Part shown: positions 17,083 to 25,170 of the stretch, in pieces | How positions within the stretch are numbered: the first letter of the stretch is position 1 | Layout: every line of letters begins with the position of its first letter | Assembly (NCBI RefSeq): GCF_001028625.1 | Contig: NZ_CP011805.1 | Span: forward strand, 1,426,001-1,490,000 | Length of the DNA stretch: 64,000 nucleotides | Reading direction: 5' to 3' | From: Pelagerythrobacter marensis | GTDB taxonomy: Bacteria > Pseudomonadota > Alphaproteobacteria > Sphingomonadales > Sphingomonadaceae | The notes under the pieces: model-generated | The model's input: only the letters and a program-made list of their open reading frames with translations | Databases searched by the model: none | What the model was told of the DNA's origin: nothing | Translations under genes and position numbers: made by a program

Positions 17083-17100
17083 GTTATGTTTTTATAACAT
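17081..17100. promoter_or_regulatory. ArsR operator between the regulator and the SRPBCC gene
   Basis: Perfect 7-bp arms ATGTTAT and ATAACAT flank a 6-bp GTTTTT spacer. The left arm overlaps the ArsR start codon (17080-17082), and the site is 32 bp before the SRPBCC start. Position and shape fit a winged-helix dimer that represses both directions. Confidence 0.65.
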
Positions 17101-17131
17101 AATTGGCTGTGACTCAAGAGGAGCGCGAATC

Positions 17132-17611
17132 ATGCAGGTGAATTTCAGGGTCTCGGGCCGGATCGCAAAGCCGGTGGCCGAAGTGTTCGAAGCGGTTGCC
17201 GACCCCAAAAAACTGTCCCGCTTCTTCACCACCGGCGGGGCGAAGGGCCGGATGGAAACCGGGGCCACCGTGATGTGGGAATTCGCCGACGTTCCCGGCG
17301 CCTTTCCGGTCGAGGTGATCGAAGTCGTCCCGAACGAGAAGATCGTCATGGAATGGGCCGCGCAGGAAGCCGAGAGCGGCGATATCGGCGCAACGATGCA
17401 CGATGCCGATTACCGCACCACCGTCACCATGCTGTTCAAACCCACGGGCGACGGGCGCACACTGGTCGAAATCGCCGAGGAAGGCTGGCGCGACACGCCC
17501 GGCGGATGGCGCAGTTCCTACAACAATTGCGAAGGCTGGACCGGAATGCTGACGGCAATGAAGGCCTGGCTGGAACACGGCATCAACCTGCGCGAAGGTT
17601 TCTATAAGTAA
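17132..17611 (+). CDS. SRPBCC/AHSA1 family protein
   Basis: A 159-residue START-like fold protein (activator of Hsp90 ATPase homologue family). Typical stretches are VSGRIAKPVAEVFEAVADPKKLSRFFTT, WEFADVPGAFPVEVIEVVPNEKIVMEWAA and the C-terminal GWTGMLTAMKAWLEHGINLR. Bacterial members bind hydrophobic small molecules; the ligand is unknown. A strong ribosome site (aagaggag) precedes the ATG at 17132. It pairs with the divergent ArsR regulator, a common arrangement, and a VOC gene follows 20 bp downstream. Confidence 0.88.
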   Translation: MQVNFRVSGRIAKPVAEVFEAVADPKKLSRFFTTGGAKGRMETGATVMWEFADVPGAFPVEVIEVVPNEKIVMEWAAQEAESGDIGATMHDADYRTTVTMLFKPTGDGRTLVEIAEEGWRDTPGGWRSSYNNCEGWTGMLTAMKAWLEHGINLREGFYK

Positions 17612-17631
17612 ACGGACGAAGGAGATTGCCG

Positions 17632-18027
17632 ATGCCCCAATCCATCTTGCCCTTCCTGATGTTCCAGGGCGATGCCGAGGCGGCGCTGGAATTCTACCGC
17701 ACCACGATTCCCGGCACCCAAGTGGATCGGATGGAACGCTATGGCGAAGGCGAGCCGGTTGCCGCCGGCCGGTTCAAGAGCGCCCGCCTGACGCTGGCCG
17801 GGCAGGAGGTCATGGTGCTCGACAGCCCGCCGGTCCACGACTTCACGTTCACCCCGGCGTTCTCGTTCTACGTCGAATGTTCGGACGAAGATGAAGTGCG
17901 CGCCCTGGCGGCGGCATTGTCGCACGATGGTGCGACGATGATGCCGGTGGAAAACTACGGCTTCAGCCGGCTGTTTGCCTGGGTCAGCGACCGCTTCGGC
18001 GTTTCGTGGCAGCTCAACTGCGCGTGA
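17632..18027 (+). CDS. VOC family protein (PhnB/3-demethylubiquinone methyltransferase-like)
   Basis: A 131-residue vicinal-oxygen-chelate protein of the PhnB-like group. It has ILPFLMFQGDAEAALEFYRT, LAGQEVMVLDSPP, FSFYVECSDEDEVRALAAAL and a C-terminal SRLFAWVSDRFGVSWQLN, all typical. The ATG at 17632 with ggag 10 bp upstream is preferred to the TTG at 17626. It probably shares the SRPBCC transcript and ArsR control. Function in this group is uncertain. The 3' end overlaps the convergent SURF1 gene by 14 bp. Confidence 0.87.
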   Translation: MPQSILPFLMFQGDAEAALEFYRTTIPGTQVDRMERYGEGEPVAAGRFKSARLTLAGQEVMVLDSPPVHDFTFTPAFSFYVECSDEDEVRALAAALSHDGATMMPVENYGFSRLFAWVSDRFGVSWQLNCA

Positions 18028-18601
18028 CGCCGCCTGCCCCGTGCCATCTGCGGCGCAGCGCGAGCCAGTAGATCGCCAGCGCGGTGAGCGCGAAGAAGAA
18101 CCACTGCCCGGCATAGGCGAGGTGATTGTTGGGTACGTTTGCCGGATCGGGCGGGGCCAGCGGGGCCAGCCCGGCGATCGGGCGCCCGGCAACGAGCCGC
18201 GGCCCCGATGCGATCACCCCTTCGATCGTGCCGCCCTGCCATTGCGGGGCCTGCGGCCGTTCGGACCATCCGATCGCGATATCGGCCTCTTCCCCCTCGC
18301 CGATTGCGCAGTGGGCGATGTGCGCCCAGCCCTTGCGCCCGTCGGCCGCCGTGCCCGCGCGGCTGGAAAGCGACAGCACGCGTTCGCAATCGAGCTGGGC
18401 GTGGCGGAACAGGTTGCGTTCCGCCTCCCCCTCGGTGCGCGGCCAGGGCACGGCGGCGGACATCGTCCGTGCGGCCTGATAGCGCGCGAGCAGCGCCTCT
18501 TTCTGCTGCATGCGATCGAGTTGCCAGAAACCGAGCGCGACCATTGTCGCGACCGCAGCCAGCACGATGATCGTCGGCAGGATCGGGATCTTGCGCGTCA
18601 T
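18014..18601 (-). CDS. SURF1 family cytochrome oxidase assembly protein
   Basis: A 195-residue inner-membrane protein with one transmembrane segment near each end: PTIIVLAAVATMVALGFWQLDRMQQKEAL at the start, and YAGQWFFFALTALAIYWLALRRR at the end. FWQLDRMQQKEAL, GRPIAGLAPL and the NNHLAYAGQWFFFALTAL block are family marks. SURF1 helps insert haem a into subunit I of cytochrome aa3 oxidase. It overlaps the DUF983 stop by 4 bp and is the last gene of the oxidase operon. Confidence 0.93.
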   Translation of the reverse strand: MTRKIPILPTIIVLAAVATMVALGFWQLDRMQQKEALLARYQAARTMSAAVPWPRTEGEAERNLFRHAQLDCERVLSLSSRAGTAADGRKGWAHIAHCAIGEGEEADIAIGWSERPQAPQWQGGTIEGVIASGPRLVAGRPIAGLAPLAPPDPANVPNNHLAYAGQWFFFALTALAIYWLALRRRWHGAGGVTRS

Positions 18602-18987
18602 GGCTCGCGCCCGCCGGCTTCTTTCGCCGCGTTGCGATATTCCGCGCCGATCAGCCACCCTTTCGCGACGCGCAGGCCGAAGACCACCGCCAGCGCGGTA
18701 ATCGGCACCCACAGCAGGACATGGACCCAGAACGGCGGCTGCACCGCCAGTTCCAGCCAGATGGCGAGGCCTGTGATCAGCGCCCCGATCGCCAGCGTCA
18801 GGAAAGCCGCCGGCCCGTCGCCCACGTTGAACTTCGCAAAGTCCAGCCCGCAGGCGGCGCAGCGTTCGTCGAACCGGATACCGCGCGCGAACAGGGTCTT
18901 GCCCCGGCAACGCGGGCACAAACCGAAAAGGGCAGCCGCGGCGGTGCCGGGCTGCCCCTTTTCAACGGTTGGCTCGCGCCCGTCCAT
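18598..18987 (-). CDS. DUF983 family protein
   Basis: A 129-residue membrane protein. A zinc-ribbon-like region GLCPRCRGKTLF and RCAACGLDF (CxxC twice) is followed by two hydrophobic segments, LTLAIGALITGLAIWLEL and VHVLLWVPITALAVVFGL. DUF983 genes are found in alphaproteobacterial oxidase operons; a role in oxidase maturation is assumed, not shown. The ATG shares one base with the ctaE stop. Confidence 0.88.
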   Translation of the reverse strand: MDGREPTVEKGQPGTAAAALFGLCPRCRGKTLFARGIRFDERCAACGLDFAKFNVGDGPAAFLTLAIGALITGLAIWLELAVQPPFWVHVLLWVPITALAVVFGLRVAKGWLIGAEYRNAAKEAGGREP

Positions 18988-19808
18988 CAATGGACCGGTG
19001 CGCCCCAGCTGCCCCAGACGTAAACCGTGACGAACAGGAACAGCCACACGACGTCGACGAAGTGCCAATACCACGCAGCCGCTTCGAAACCGAAGTGCTG
19101 GCGCGGGGTGAAGTGGCCCTTGTACGTCCGCACGAGGCAGACGATCAGGAAGATCGTGCCGACCAGGACGTGGAACCCGTGGAAGCCGGTCGCCATGTAG
19201 AAGGCCGAGCTGTAGGTGTTCTCGCCAAACGCGAACGGGGCGTGCATGTATTCGTAAGCCTGGATGCAGCTGAACAGCACGCCCAGCAGGATCGTCAGCC
19301 ACAGGCCCTTCTTCAGCCCGTCGCGGTCGCCGTGGATCAGCGAATGGTGCGCCCAGGTGACGGTGGTGCCCGAACACAGCAGGATCAGCGTGTTGAGCAG
19401 CGGCAGGTCGAACGGGTTCATCACCGCTTCGATCGCGACCGGCGGGAACTGGCCGCCGACCACTTCGGAAATTTCGCTCGGGAACAGGGCGAAATCGAAC
19501 CAGCTCCAGAACCAGCCGACGAAGAACATCACTTCCGATGCGATGAACAGGATCATCCCGTAACGCATGTGGAGCTGCACCACCGGGGTGTGATAGCCGC
19601 CTTCGGCTTCCTTCACGATATTGCTGAACCAGCTGAAGAACGTCGCGATCAGACCCGCAATGCCGAGGCCGAGGACGATCTGCCAGTTCGCCATCTCGTG
19701 CATGTAAAGCACCATGCCGCTGGTGAAGACCAGCGCCGACAGCGAGCCCATCAGCGGCCAGATGTCGGGGGGAAGGATGTGATAATCGTGGTTCTTGGTT
19801 CCGGCCAT
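18987..19808 (-). CDS. ctaE: Cytochrome c oxidase subunit III
   Basis: A 273-residue integral membrane subunit with seven predicted helices. It starts MAGTKNHDYHILPPDIWPL and shows FIASEVMFFVGWFWSWFDFAL, GTTVTWAHHSLI, GFHGFHVLVGTIFL and the C-terminal YWHFVDVVWLFLFVTVYVWG, all diagnostic of aa3-type subunit III. It stabilises the catalytic core and the proton entry route. ctaG lies 64 bp upstream, DUF983 follows with a one-base overlap. Confidence 0.97.
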   Translation of the reverse strand: MAGTKNHDYHILPPDIWPLMGSLSALVFTSGMVLYMHEMANWQIVLGLGIAGLIATFFSWFSNIVKEAEGGYHTPVVQLHMRYGMILFIASEVMFFVGWFWSWFDFALFPSEISEVVGGQFPPVAIEAVMNPFDLPLLNTLILLCSGTTVTWAHHSLIHGDRDGLKKGLWLTILLGVLFSCIQAYEYMHAPFAFGENTYSSAFYMATGFHGFHVLVGTIFLIVCLVRTYKGHFTPRQHFGFEAAAWYWHFVDVVWLFLFVTVYVWGSWGAPVH

Positions 19809-19872
19809 TGATCGCAGGTCCTGTCTAAACGGTTGCGCGGCCCTTAATCGGCGGCGCGGCGTTGGTCCAGTG

Positions 19873-20457
19873 TTAGGGTGTGCCCGTCGAAACGGAATCG
19901 GGTTTGCGGTGGAAGGTATAGCTGAGCGTGATCTGTTCCACGCTCTGCGCATTGGGATCGTCGAGGATCGCGGGGTCGATGAAGAACAGCACCGGCATCC
20001 GCACTTCCTCCCCCGGTTGCAGCGTCTGCTCGGTGAAGCAGAAGCACTGGATCTTGTTGAAATACTTGCCGGTCTGTTCGGGCTCCACATTGAATGTCGC
20101 GGTCCCGGTGATCGGTTCGCTGCTGTCGTTGCGGGCGGTGAAGAAGGCCATGTCCCGCTCGCCGATCTGGACCGTTTCGGTCACCTGTTCGGGCGCGAAA
20201 GTCCATGGCATGGCGTGCGAGGTCGATGCATCGAAACGGACGGAAATCGTCTTCGCGCCGGCGCTTTGCGCCATGCGGCTGGCGAGATCCGCCTCACCTT
20301 CCGTCGCGCGCTGGGTCGTCCCGCCGAAGCCGGTGACCTGGCAGAACATCTCGTAAAGCGGAACCGCGGCGTACCCCAGCCCCAGCATGGCGCCGGCGGC
20401 CAGGAAGCCGAGCATCCCCACGCGCAGGTTCTTGCGTTCGAGCGCGGCGGTCGTCAT
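19873..20457 (-). CDS. ctaG: Cytochrome c oxidase assembly protein CtaG (Cox11)
   Basis: A 194-residue copper chaperone that delivers Cu to the CuB site of subunit I. One N-terminal membrane anchor (AAGAMLGLGYAAVPLYEMFC) leads into a periplasmic beta domain. The Cu-binding motif is FNKIQCFCFTEQTL (CxC), followed by MPVLFFIDP. It is set 3 bp after the 41-residue membrane protein gene and before ctaE. Confidence 0.95.
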   Translation of the reverse strand: MTTAALERKNLRVGMLGFLAAGAMLGLGYAAVPLYEMFCQVTGFGGTTQRATEGEADLASRMAQSAGAKTISVRFDASTSHAMPWTFAPEQVTETVQIGERDMAFFTARNDSSEPITGTATFNVEPEQTGKYFNKIQCFCFTEQTLQPGEEVRMPVLFFIDPAILDDPNAQSVEQITLSYTFHRKPDSVSTGTP

Positions 20458-20460
20458 CGA

Positions 20461-20586
20461 TCAGTCCCCCATCTTCACGAATGTGAGAACGTAGAACAGC
20501 ACGACGAAGAAGCCGAGGACCAGCGCAAGGGCCACGTTGCGCCCCTTCTGCCGCCGCTTGAACGCTTCCTGATCTTCGGGTGTCAT
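20461..20586 (-). CDS. 41-residue single-pass membrane protein between ctaB and ctaG
   Basis: A tiny protein beginning MTPEDQEAFKRRQKGRNVA and continuing into a hydrophobic helix LVLGFFVVLFYVLTF. The N-terminus is charged and probably cytoplasmic. Its ATG overlaps the ctaB stop by 4 bp and ctaG follows after 3 bp, so it is translated as part of the oxidase operon. Small single-pass proteins in this position are found in other alphaproteobacteria (called CoxF in some); its role in assembly is inferred from context alone. Confidence 0.75.
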   Translation of the reverse strand: MTPEDQEAFKRRQKGRNVALALVLGFFVVLFYVLTFVKMGD

Positions 20587-21500
20587 GCGATCCATCCTTG
20601 GGTTTGGGCCATGCGATCCGCGACCAGCGCCGCGAACAGCGCGAACAGGTATAGCACGCTGTAACCGAACAGCCGCTTTTCCGGCCGCATCCGGTCGTCC
20701 GCCTGCGATTCGCGGAAAGCCACCGGCAGCGAAAGCAGCACGAACAGCACGGTCAGCACAGCCGCCGCAGCGCCATAGATCAGCCCGGTGCCGCCGATCA
20801 ACCACGGCGCCAGCGCGAGCGGGAGCAGGAGCAGCGAATAGATCAGGATCTGGCGCCGGGTGGACCGTTCGCCCTTCACCACCGGCATCATCGGAATGCC
20901 GACTTTGGCGTAATCCGATTGAACGAACAGCGCGAGCGCCCAGAAATGCGGCGGGGTCCACATGAAGATGATCGCGAACAGCAGGATCGGCATCGCGGTG
21001 ATGTCGTTCGTCACCGCGACCCAGCCGATCATCGGCGGGAAGGCCCCAGCCCCGCCGCCGATCACGATGTTCTGCGGCGTGCGCGGTTTCAGCCATACGG
21101 TATAGACGAGCGCGTAGTAGACGATCGAAATCGCCAGGATCACGGCGGCAAGCCAGTTCACTGCCAGGCCCATGAGCAGAACCGAGCCGACCGACAGCGC
21201 AACGCCGAAATCGCGCGCGTCGGTGCGCGCCAGGCGCCCTGCGGGAATGGGCCGGCCGGCAGTCCGCTTCATCCCGGCGTCGAGATCCGCCTCCCACCAC
21301 TGGTTCAGCGTCGCCGCCCCGCCCGCGCCCAGCGCGATACACAGGACCGCGACGAAGCCGATGACCGGATGAACCGCGCCCGGCGCCGCCAGCAGGCCGC
21401 AAAGCCCGGTGAAGATCACCAGGCTCATCACGCGCGGCTTGGTCAGCGCGAAGAAATCGCGCCAGTCGGCCGCCGGCATTCGGGTCGTGGTCGCGGTCAT
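20583..21500 (-). CDS. ctaB: Protohaem IX farnesyltransferase (haem O synthase)
   Basis: A 305-residue UbiA-family prenyltransferase with about nine membrane segments that makes haem O from haem B. The substrate-binding motif NQWWEADLDAGMKRTAGRP holds the DxxxD pair, and TPPHFWALAL is the second conserved loop. The ATG at 21500 is supported by LTKPRVMSLVIFTGL following soon after. A 120-bp gap with a GC-rich hairpin separates it from ctaD. Confidence 0.95.
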   Translation of the reverse strand: MTATTTRMPAADWRDFFALTKPRVMSLVIFTGLCGLLAAPGAVHPVIGFVAVLCIALGAGGAATLNQWWEADLDAGMKRTAGRPIPAGRLARTDARDFGVALSVGSVLLMGLAVNWLAAVILAISIVYYALVYTVWLKPRTPQNIVIGGGAGAFPPMIGWVAVTNDITAMPILLFAIIFMWTPPHFWALALFVQSDYAKVGIPMMPVVKGERSTRRQILIYSLLLLPLALAPWLIGGTGLIYGAAAAVLTVLFVLLSLPVAFRESQADDRMRPEKRLFGYSVLYLFALFAALVADRMAQTQGWIA

Positions 21501-21590
21501 GTCTTTCTCCCGCCCCTCCCGGAGCGGAGGGCGAATGCGGTGCAACAGGTCAACGCCGGTCCCGCATCCACCCCACTGATCGCTACCGCC

Positions 21591-21609
21591 CTCCCCCACT
21601 GTGGGGGAG
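21591..21609 (-). other. Intercistronic hairpin between ctaD and ctaB
   Basis: CTCCCCCAC and GTGGGGGAG form perfect 9-bp arms around a single base, 12 bp after the ctaD stop. No U-run follows. It could act as a partial terminator or an mRNA-end stabiliser that keeps subunit I and II levels above those of the assembly proteins. This reading is inference. Confidence 0.4.
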
Positions 21610-21620
21610 GAGCAGCGGCG

Positions 21621-23327
21621 TCAGGCGGATGCCGGGCGGTGATCGTGATAGTCGTGATGCTCCTCGATCACCGGAAGCGTTTCGAACTGGTGATAGGGCG
21701 GCGGGCTGGACAGCGTCCATTCCAGCGTCGTCGCGCCTTCGCCCCACGGGTTCGCCCCGGCACGGCGCCCGGCGATGAAGGCGTAAGCGATGTTCACGAA
21801 GAACACGAGCATCGAAGCCGCCATGATCGCGTAGCCGATCGAGGAGATGTGGTTCCAGTAGGCGTAGGCTTCCGTGAAATCGGGATAGCGACGCGGCATT
21901 CCGTTCAGCCCCAGGAAGTGCTGCGGGAAGAAGATCACGTTCACGCCGATGAAGAAGACCCAGAAGTGGATATGCGCCAGCAGCTCGCTGTGCATCCGCC
22001 CGCTCATCTTCGGGAACCAGTAGTAGAACCCGGCGAAGAGCGAGAACACCGCACCCATCGACAGCACGTAGTGGAAGTGCGCAACCACGAAGTAGGTGTC
22101 GTGCACGACATCGTCGATCCCGCCGTTGGCGAGGTACACGCCGGTCACACCGCCCACGGTGAACAGGAAGATGAAGCCGAGCGACCAGACCAGCGGGCTC
22201 TTGAATTCGAGGCTGCCGCCCCACATCGTCGCGATCCAGCTGAAGATCTTCACCCCGGTGGGCACCGCAATCACCATCGTCGCGGCGGTGAAATACATCT
22301 TCGTATTCACGTCGAGGCCCACGGTATACATGTGGTGCGCCCAGACGACGAAGCCGACCACACCGATCGCGACCATCGCATAGGCCATGCCGAGATAGCC
22401 GAACACCGGCTTGCGGCTGAAGGTCGCGATGATCTGGCTGACCATGCCGAAGCCGGGCAGGATCATGATGTAGACTTCGGGGTGACCGAAGAACCAGAAC
22501 AGATGCTGGTAGAGGATCGGATCGCCCCCGCCGGCCGGATCGAAGAAGGTCGTGCCGAAGTTGCGATCGGTCAGCAGCATGGTGATCGCCGCGGCCAGCA
22601 CCGGCAGCGCCAGCAGCAGCAGGAAGGCAGTGACCAGCACCGACCACACGAACAGCGGCATCTTGTGCAGGGTCATGCCCGGCGCACGCATGTTGAAGAT
22701 GGTCGTGATGAAGTTGGTCGCACCCAGGATCGAACCCGCACCGGCAAGGTGGAGCGCGAAGATCGCGAAGTCGACCGCCGGGCCATCATGCCCGTAAGTC
22801 GCAAGCGGGGCATAGACCGTCCAGCCGGTGCCCGCGCCATAGCCTGCGGCAGTCCCCGGCACGAAGGCGGAGAAGAGCAGCGAACAGAAACCGGCGACCG
22901 TCAGCCAGAACGAAATGTTGTTCATCCGCGGGAAGGCCATATCCGGCGCGCCGATCATCAGCGGCACGAACCAGTTGCCGAACCCGCCGATCATTGCCGG
23001 CATGACCATGAAGAAGACCATGATCAGGCCGTGCGCGGTGATCAGCACGTTCCACATGTGCAGGTTGGCGTCGAAATTCGCCTCCCCACCCATCAGGTTG
23101 ACCCAGAAGCCCAGCACCTGAATGCCCGGTTCGGCCAGTTCGGCGCGCATGATGCCCGAAATCGCCCCGCCAACGATGCCCGCGACGATCGCGAAGATCA
23201 GGTAGAGGGTGCCGATATCCTTGTGGTTGGTCGACATGAACCAACGCGCGAAGAAGCCGGGCTTGTGATCGGCATCGTGATGGGCGTCATCGGTATGAGC
23301 CTGGAAGCCTTCAGCGGTAGTAGCCAT
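21621..23327 (-). CDS. ctaD: Cytochrome c oxidase subunit I
   Basis: A 568-residue haem-copper oxidase core subunit. Haem ligand and CuB motifs are visible: NLHMWNVLITAHGLIMVFF (low-spin haem His), WFFGHPEVYIMILPGFG (the cross-linked His-Tyr, with Glu for the D-channel), and VWAHHMYTVGLD with HFHYVLSMGAVF. It reduces oxygen and pumps protons. It starts 24 bp after ctaC and is the largest gene of the oxidase block. Confidence 0.98.
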   Translation of the reverse strand: MATTAEGFQAHTDDAHHDADHKPGFFARWFMSTNHKDIGTLYLIFAIVAGIVGGAISGIMRAELAEPGIQVLGFWVNLMGGEANFDANLHMWNVLITAHGLIMVFFMVMPAMIGGFGNWFVPLMIGAPDMAFPRMNNISFWLTVAGFCSLLFSAFVPGTAAGYGAGTGWTVYAPLATYGHDGPAVDFAIFALHLAGAGSILGATNFITTIFNMRAPGMTLHKMPLFVWSVLVTAFLLLLALPVLAAAITMLLTDRNFGTTFFDPAGGGDPILYQHLFWFFGHPEVYIMILPGFGMVSQIIATFSRKPVFGYLGMAYAMVAIGVVGFVVWAHHMYTVGLDVNTKMYFTAATMVIAVPTGVKIFSWIATMWGGSLEFKSPLVWSLGFIFLFTVGGVTGVYLANGGIDDVVHDTYFVVAHFHYVLSMGAVFSLFAGFYYWFPKMSGRMHSELLAHIHFWVFFIGVNVIFFPQHFLGLNGMPRRYPDFTEAYAYWNHISSIGYAIMAASMLVFFVNIAYAFIAGRRAGANPWGEGATTLEWTLSSPPPYHQFETLPVIEEHHDYHDHRPASA

Positions 23328-23351
23328 GATCGCTTTTCTCTTCGACGTAAA

Positions 23352-24407
23352 TCAGTTGGTCGCGGCGGCCGGTTGGGCAGCCTCGGCATCGGCGGTTTCA
23401 CCCGCCTCGGAAGTGGCTGCCGCGTCGGCCGCCGGATTGGCAGCTTCGGGCTCGGCATCGCCCACGGAACCACCCGGCTGCGTGCGCACCCAGGCTTCCC
23501 ACTGGTCGCGCGGAAGCGCTTCGACCGCGATCGGCATATATCCGTGCCGCGCACCGCACAGTTCCGAACACTGGCCGTAATAGATGCCGGGTTCATCGAT
23601 CGTCAGCAGGCGTTCGTTCAGGCGGCCCGGAACGGCGTCGATCTTGAACCACAGCGAAGGCACCGCGAACGAGTGGATCACGTCGGCCGCGGTCGTCTGG
23701 ATGCGCAGCGGCGTACCAACGGGCACGACCATGCGGTTGTCGACTTCCAGCTGGGCCGGGAAGCCTTTCGCCTTCGCCTCATCCTCCGGCATCATGTTCG
23801 AAATCACTTCGAACCCGCCATTGTCGGGATAGGCGTAGCCCCAGTACCACTGATAGCCGGTCACCTTGATCGTGATCGCATCTTCAGGCGGCGATTCGTA
23901 CTGCTTGCTGAGCAGCGAGATCGAGGGAATCGCGATCGCCACCAGGATCAGCACGGGGACGAGAGTCCAGACCACTTCGATCAGGGTGTTGTGCGTCGTC
24001 TTCGACGGCGTCGGGTTGGCGCCCCGGCGATACCGCACGATGACCCAGAGCAGCAGGCCGAGGACGAAAAGGCTGATCAGCCCCATGATCCACAGCAGGC
24101 CGACGTGAAGGCCGGTTGCCGTCTTGCCGATCGGCGAAAACTGTTCCTGAACGTCCAGGGCACCGGCAGTCGGCTGCCCCTTGATCCATTCGGGACCAAG
24201 CGGCTCGTAACCGCCCGCAGCCGCATCGCCAGCGGTTTCGTCTGCCGCCGCAGCGGCGACAGGCGCATCGCCTTCGCTCACCTCCGCCACAGGCGCCTCA
24301 GGCTCCGCCTGAGCGAACGCCGACTGGGGCGCGAGGGCGAGCAGAAGAGCTGCCCAGAGAATAGTTGCAAGCCGCGCAGCCCGGCCGGGCCAATCACCGA
24401 ATTTCAT
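23352..24407 (-). CDS. ctaC: Cytochrome c oxidase subunit II
   Basis: A 351-residue membrane-anchored subunit that accepts electrons from cytochrome c. A signal peptide ends LAPQSAFAQ; an Ala/Glu-rich spacer follows; two membrane helices lie at about residues 100-120 and 145-165. The CuA site is GIYYGQCSELCGARHGYMP, and YQWYWGYAYPD is the electron-entry aromatic patch. A C-terminal Ala/Glu/Pro-rich tail of about 50 residues extends beyond the usual end. It opens the operon, divergent from pyrE. Confidence 0.96.
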   Translation of the reverse strand: MKFGDWPGRAARLATILWAALLLALAPQSAFAQAEPEAPVAEVSEGDAPVAAAAADETAGDAAAGGYEPLGPEWIKGQPTAGALDVQEQFSPIGKTATGLHVGLLWIMGLISLFVLGLLLWVIVRYRRGANPTPSKTTHNTLIEVVWTLVPVLILVAIAIPSISLLSKQYESPPEDAITIKVTGYQWYWGYAYPDNGGFEVISNMMPEDEAKAKGFPAQLEVDNRMVVPVGTPLRIQTTAADVIHSFAVPSLWFKIDAVPGRLNERLLTIDEPGIYYGQCSELCGARHGYMPIAVEALPRDQWEAWVRTQPGGSVGDAEPEAANPAADAAATSEAGETADAEAAQPAAATN

Positions 24408-24590
24408 CTGTCCGACGCTTTCCGTTCTTGTCGTTGGAGGCCACATGCGCAGCCGCGAAAACCCCGTCGGGGGACAGGTCTGCGCGGGCCTATACGCGCG
24501 CTTGCCCCCCGTCTCAAGCGCTTCTAGGAGAAAAATCCCCAACCGGCCAGCAGCGCCGGAGACTCCCCCGGGAACGGACGGTAAATATCG

Positions 24591-25169
24591 ATGACTGAAG
24601 ACGAAGTCCTGCACGAATTTCGCGCCAGCGAGGCCTTGCTCGAAGGGCATTTCAAGCTCTCCTCCGGCCGGCACAGCGCCTTTTACCTGCAATGCGCGCG
24701 CGTATTGATGGAACCCATGCGTGCCAGCCGGCTGGCCGCGGCGCTGGCCGCGAAAATGCCGCGCGACTTGCGCGGTGCGGTCGGCAAAGTCGTTTCCCCG
24801 GCGATGGGCGGGATCATCATCGGGCACGAAATGGGCCGCGCCCTGGGCAAGGAAGCGATCTTCCTCGAACGGCCCGAGGGGACATTCGAATTCCGCCGCG
24901 GTTTCCGCCTGGAACCGGGCGAAAATGTGCTGGTGGTGGAAGACGTCGTGACCACGGGCCTTTCCTCGCGCGAGGCAATGAGGGCAGTGGAAGCCGCCGG
25001 GGGCAATGTGGTCGCGCTCGTTTCGCTGGTGGATCGCCGGGCCGAAGGGGTGGAATTCGACGTTCCCTATCACGCGCTGCTCGACATCGCTTTTCCGACA
25101 TATGCGGAAGACGAGGTGCCAGCCGAGCTCGCGGCCGTGCCCGTGACCAAGCCGGGCAGCCGGAAGTAA
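24591..25169 (+). CDS. pyrE: Orotate phosphoribosyltransferase
   Basis: A 192-residue enzyme that joins orotate to PRPP. The PRPP motif is NVLVVEDVVTTGLSSREAM; the N-terminal KLSSGRHSAFYLQC and SPAMGGIIIGHEMGRAL regions match the thermophilic/alphaproteobacterial PyrE type. It opens a plus-strand run pyrE-pdxJ-acpS-lepB with gaps of 1 and 3 bp and then a 4-bp overlap. The gap to ctaC (183 bp) must carry both promoters. Confidence 0.95.
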   Translation: MTEDEVLHEFRASEALLEGHFKLSSGRHSAFYLQCARVLMEPMRASRLAAALAAKMPRDLRGAVGKVVSPAMGGIIIGHEMGRALGKEAIFLERPEGTFEFRRGFRLEPGENVLVVEDVVTTGLSSREAMRAVEAAGGNVVALVSLVDRRAEGVEFDVPYHALLDIAFPTYAEDEVPAELAAVPVTKPGSRK

Positions 25170-25170
25170 G

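Noticed and set aside
20919..24527. 1202-residue open frame on the plus strand
   Set aside because: It lies antisense to ctaB, ctaD and ctaC, all of which have diagnostic motifs; long antisense frames are expected in GC-rich DNA.
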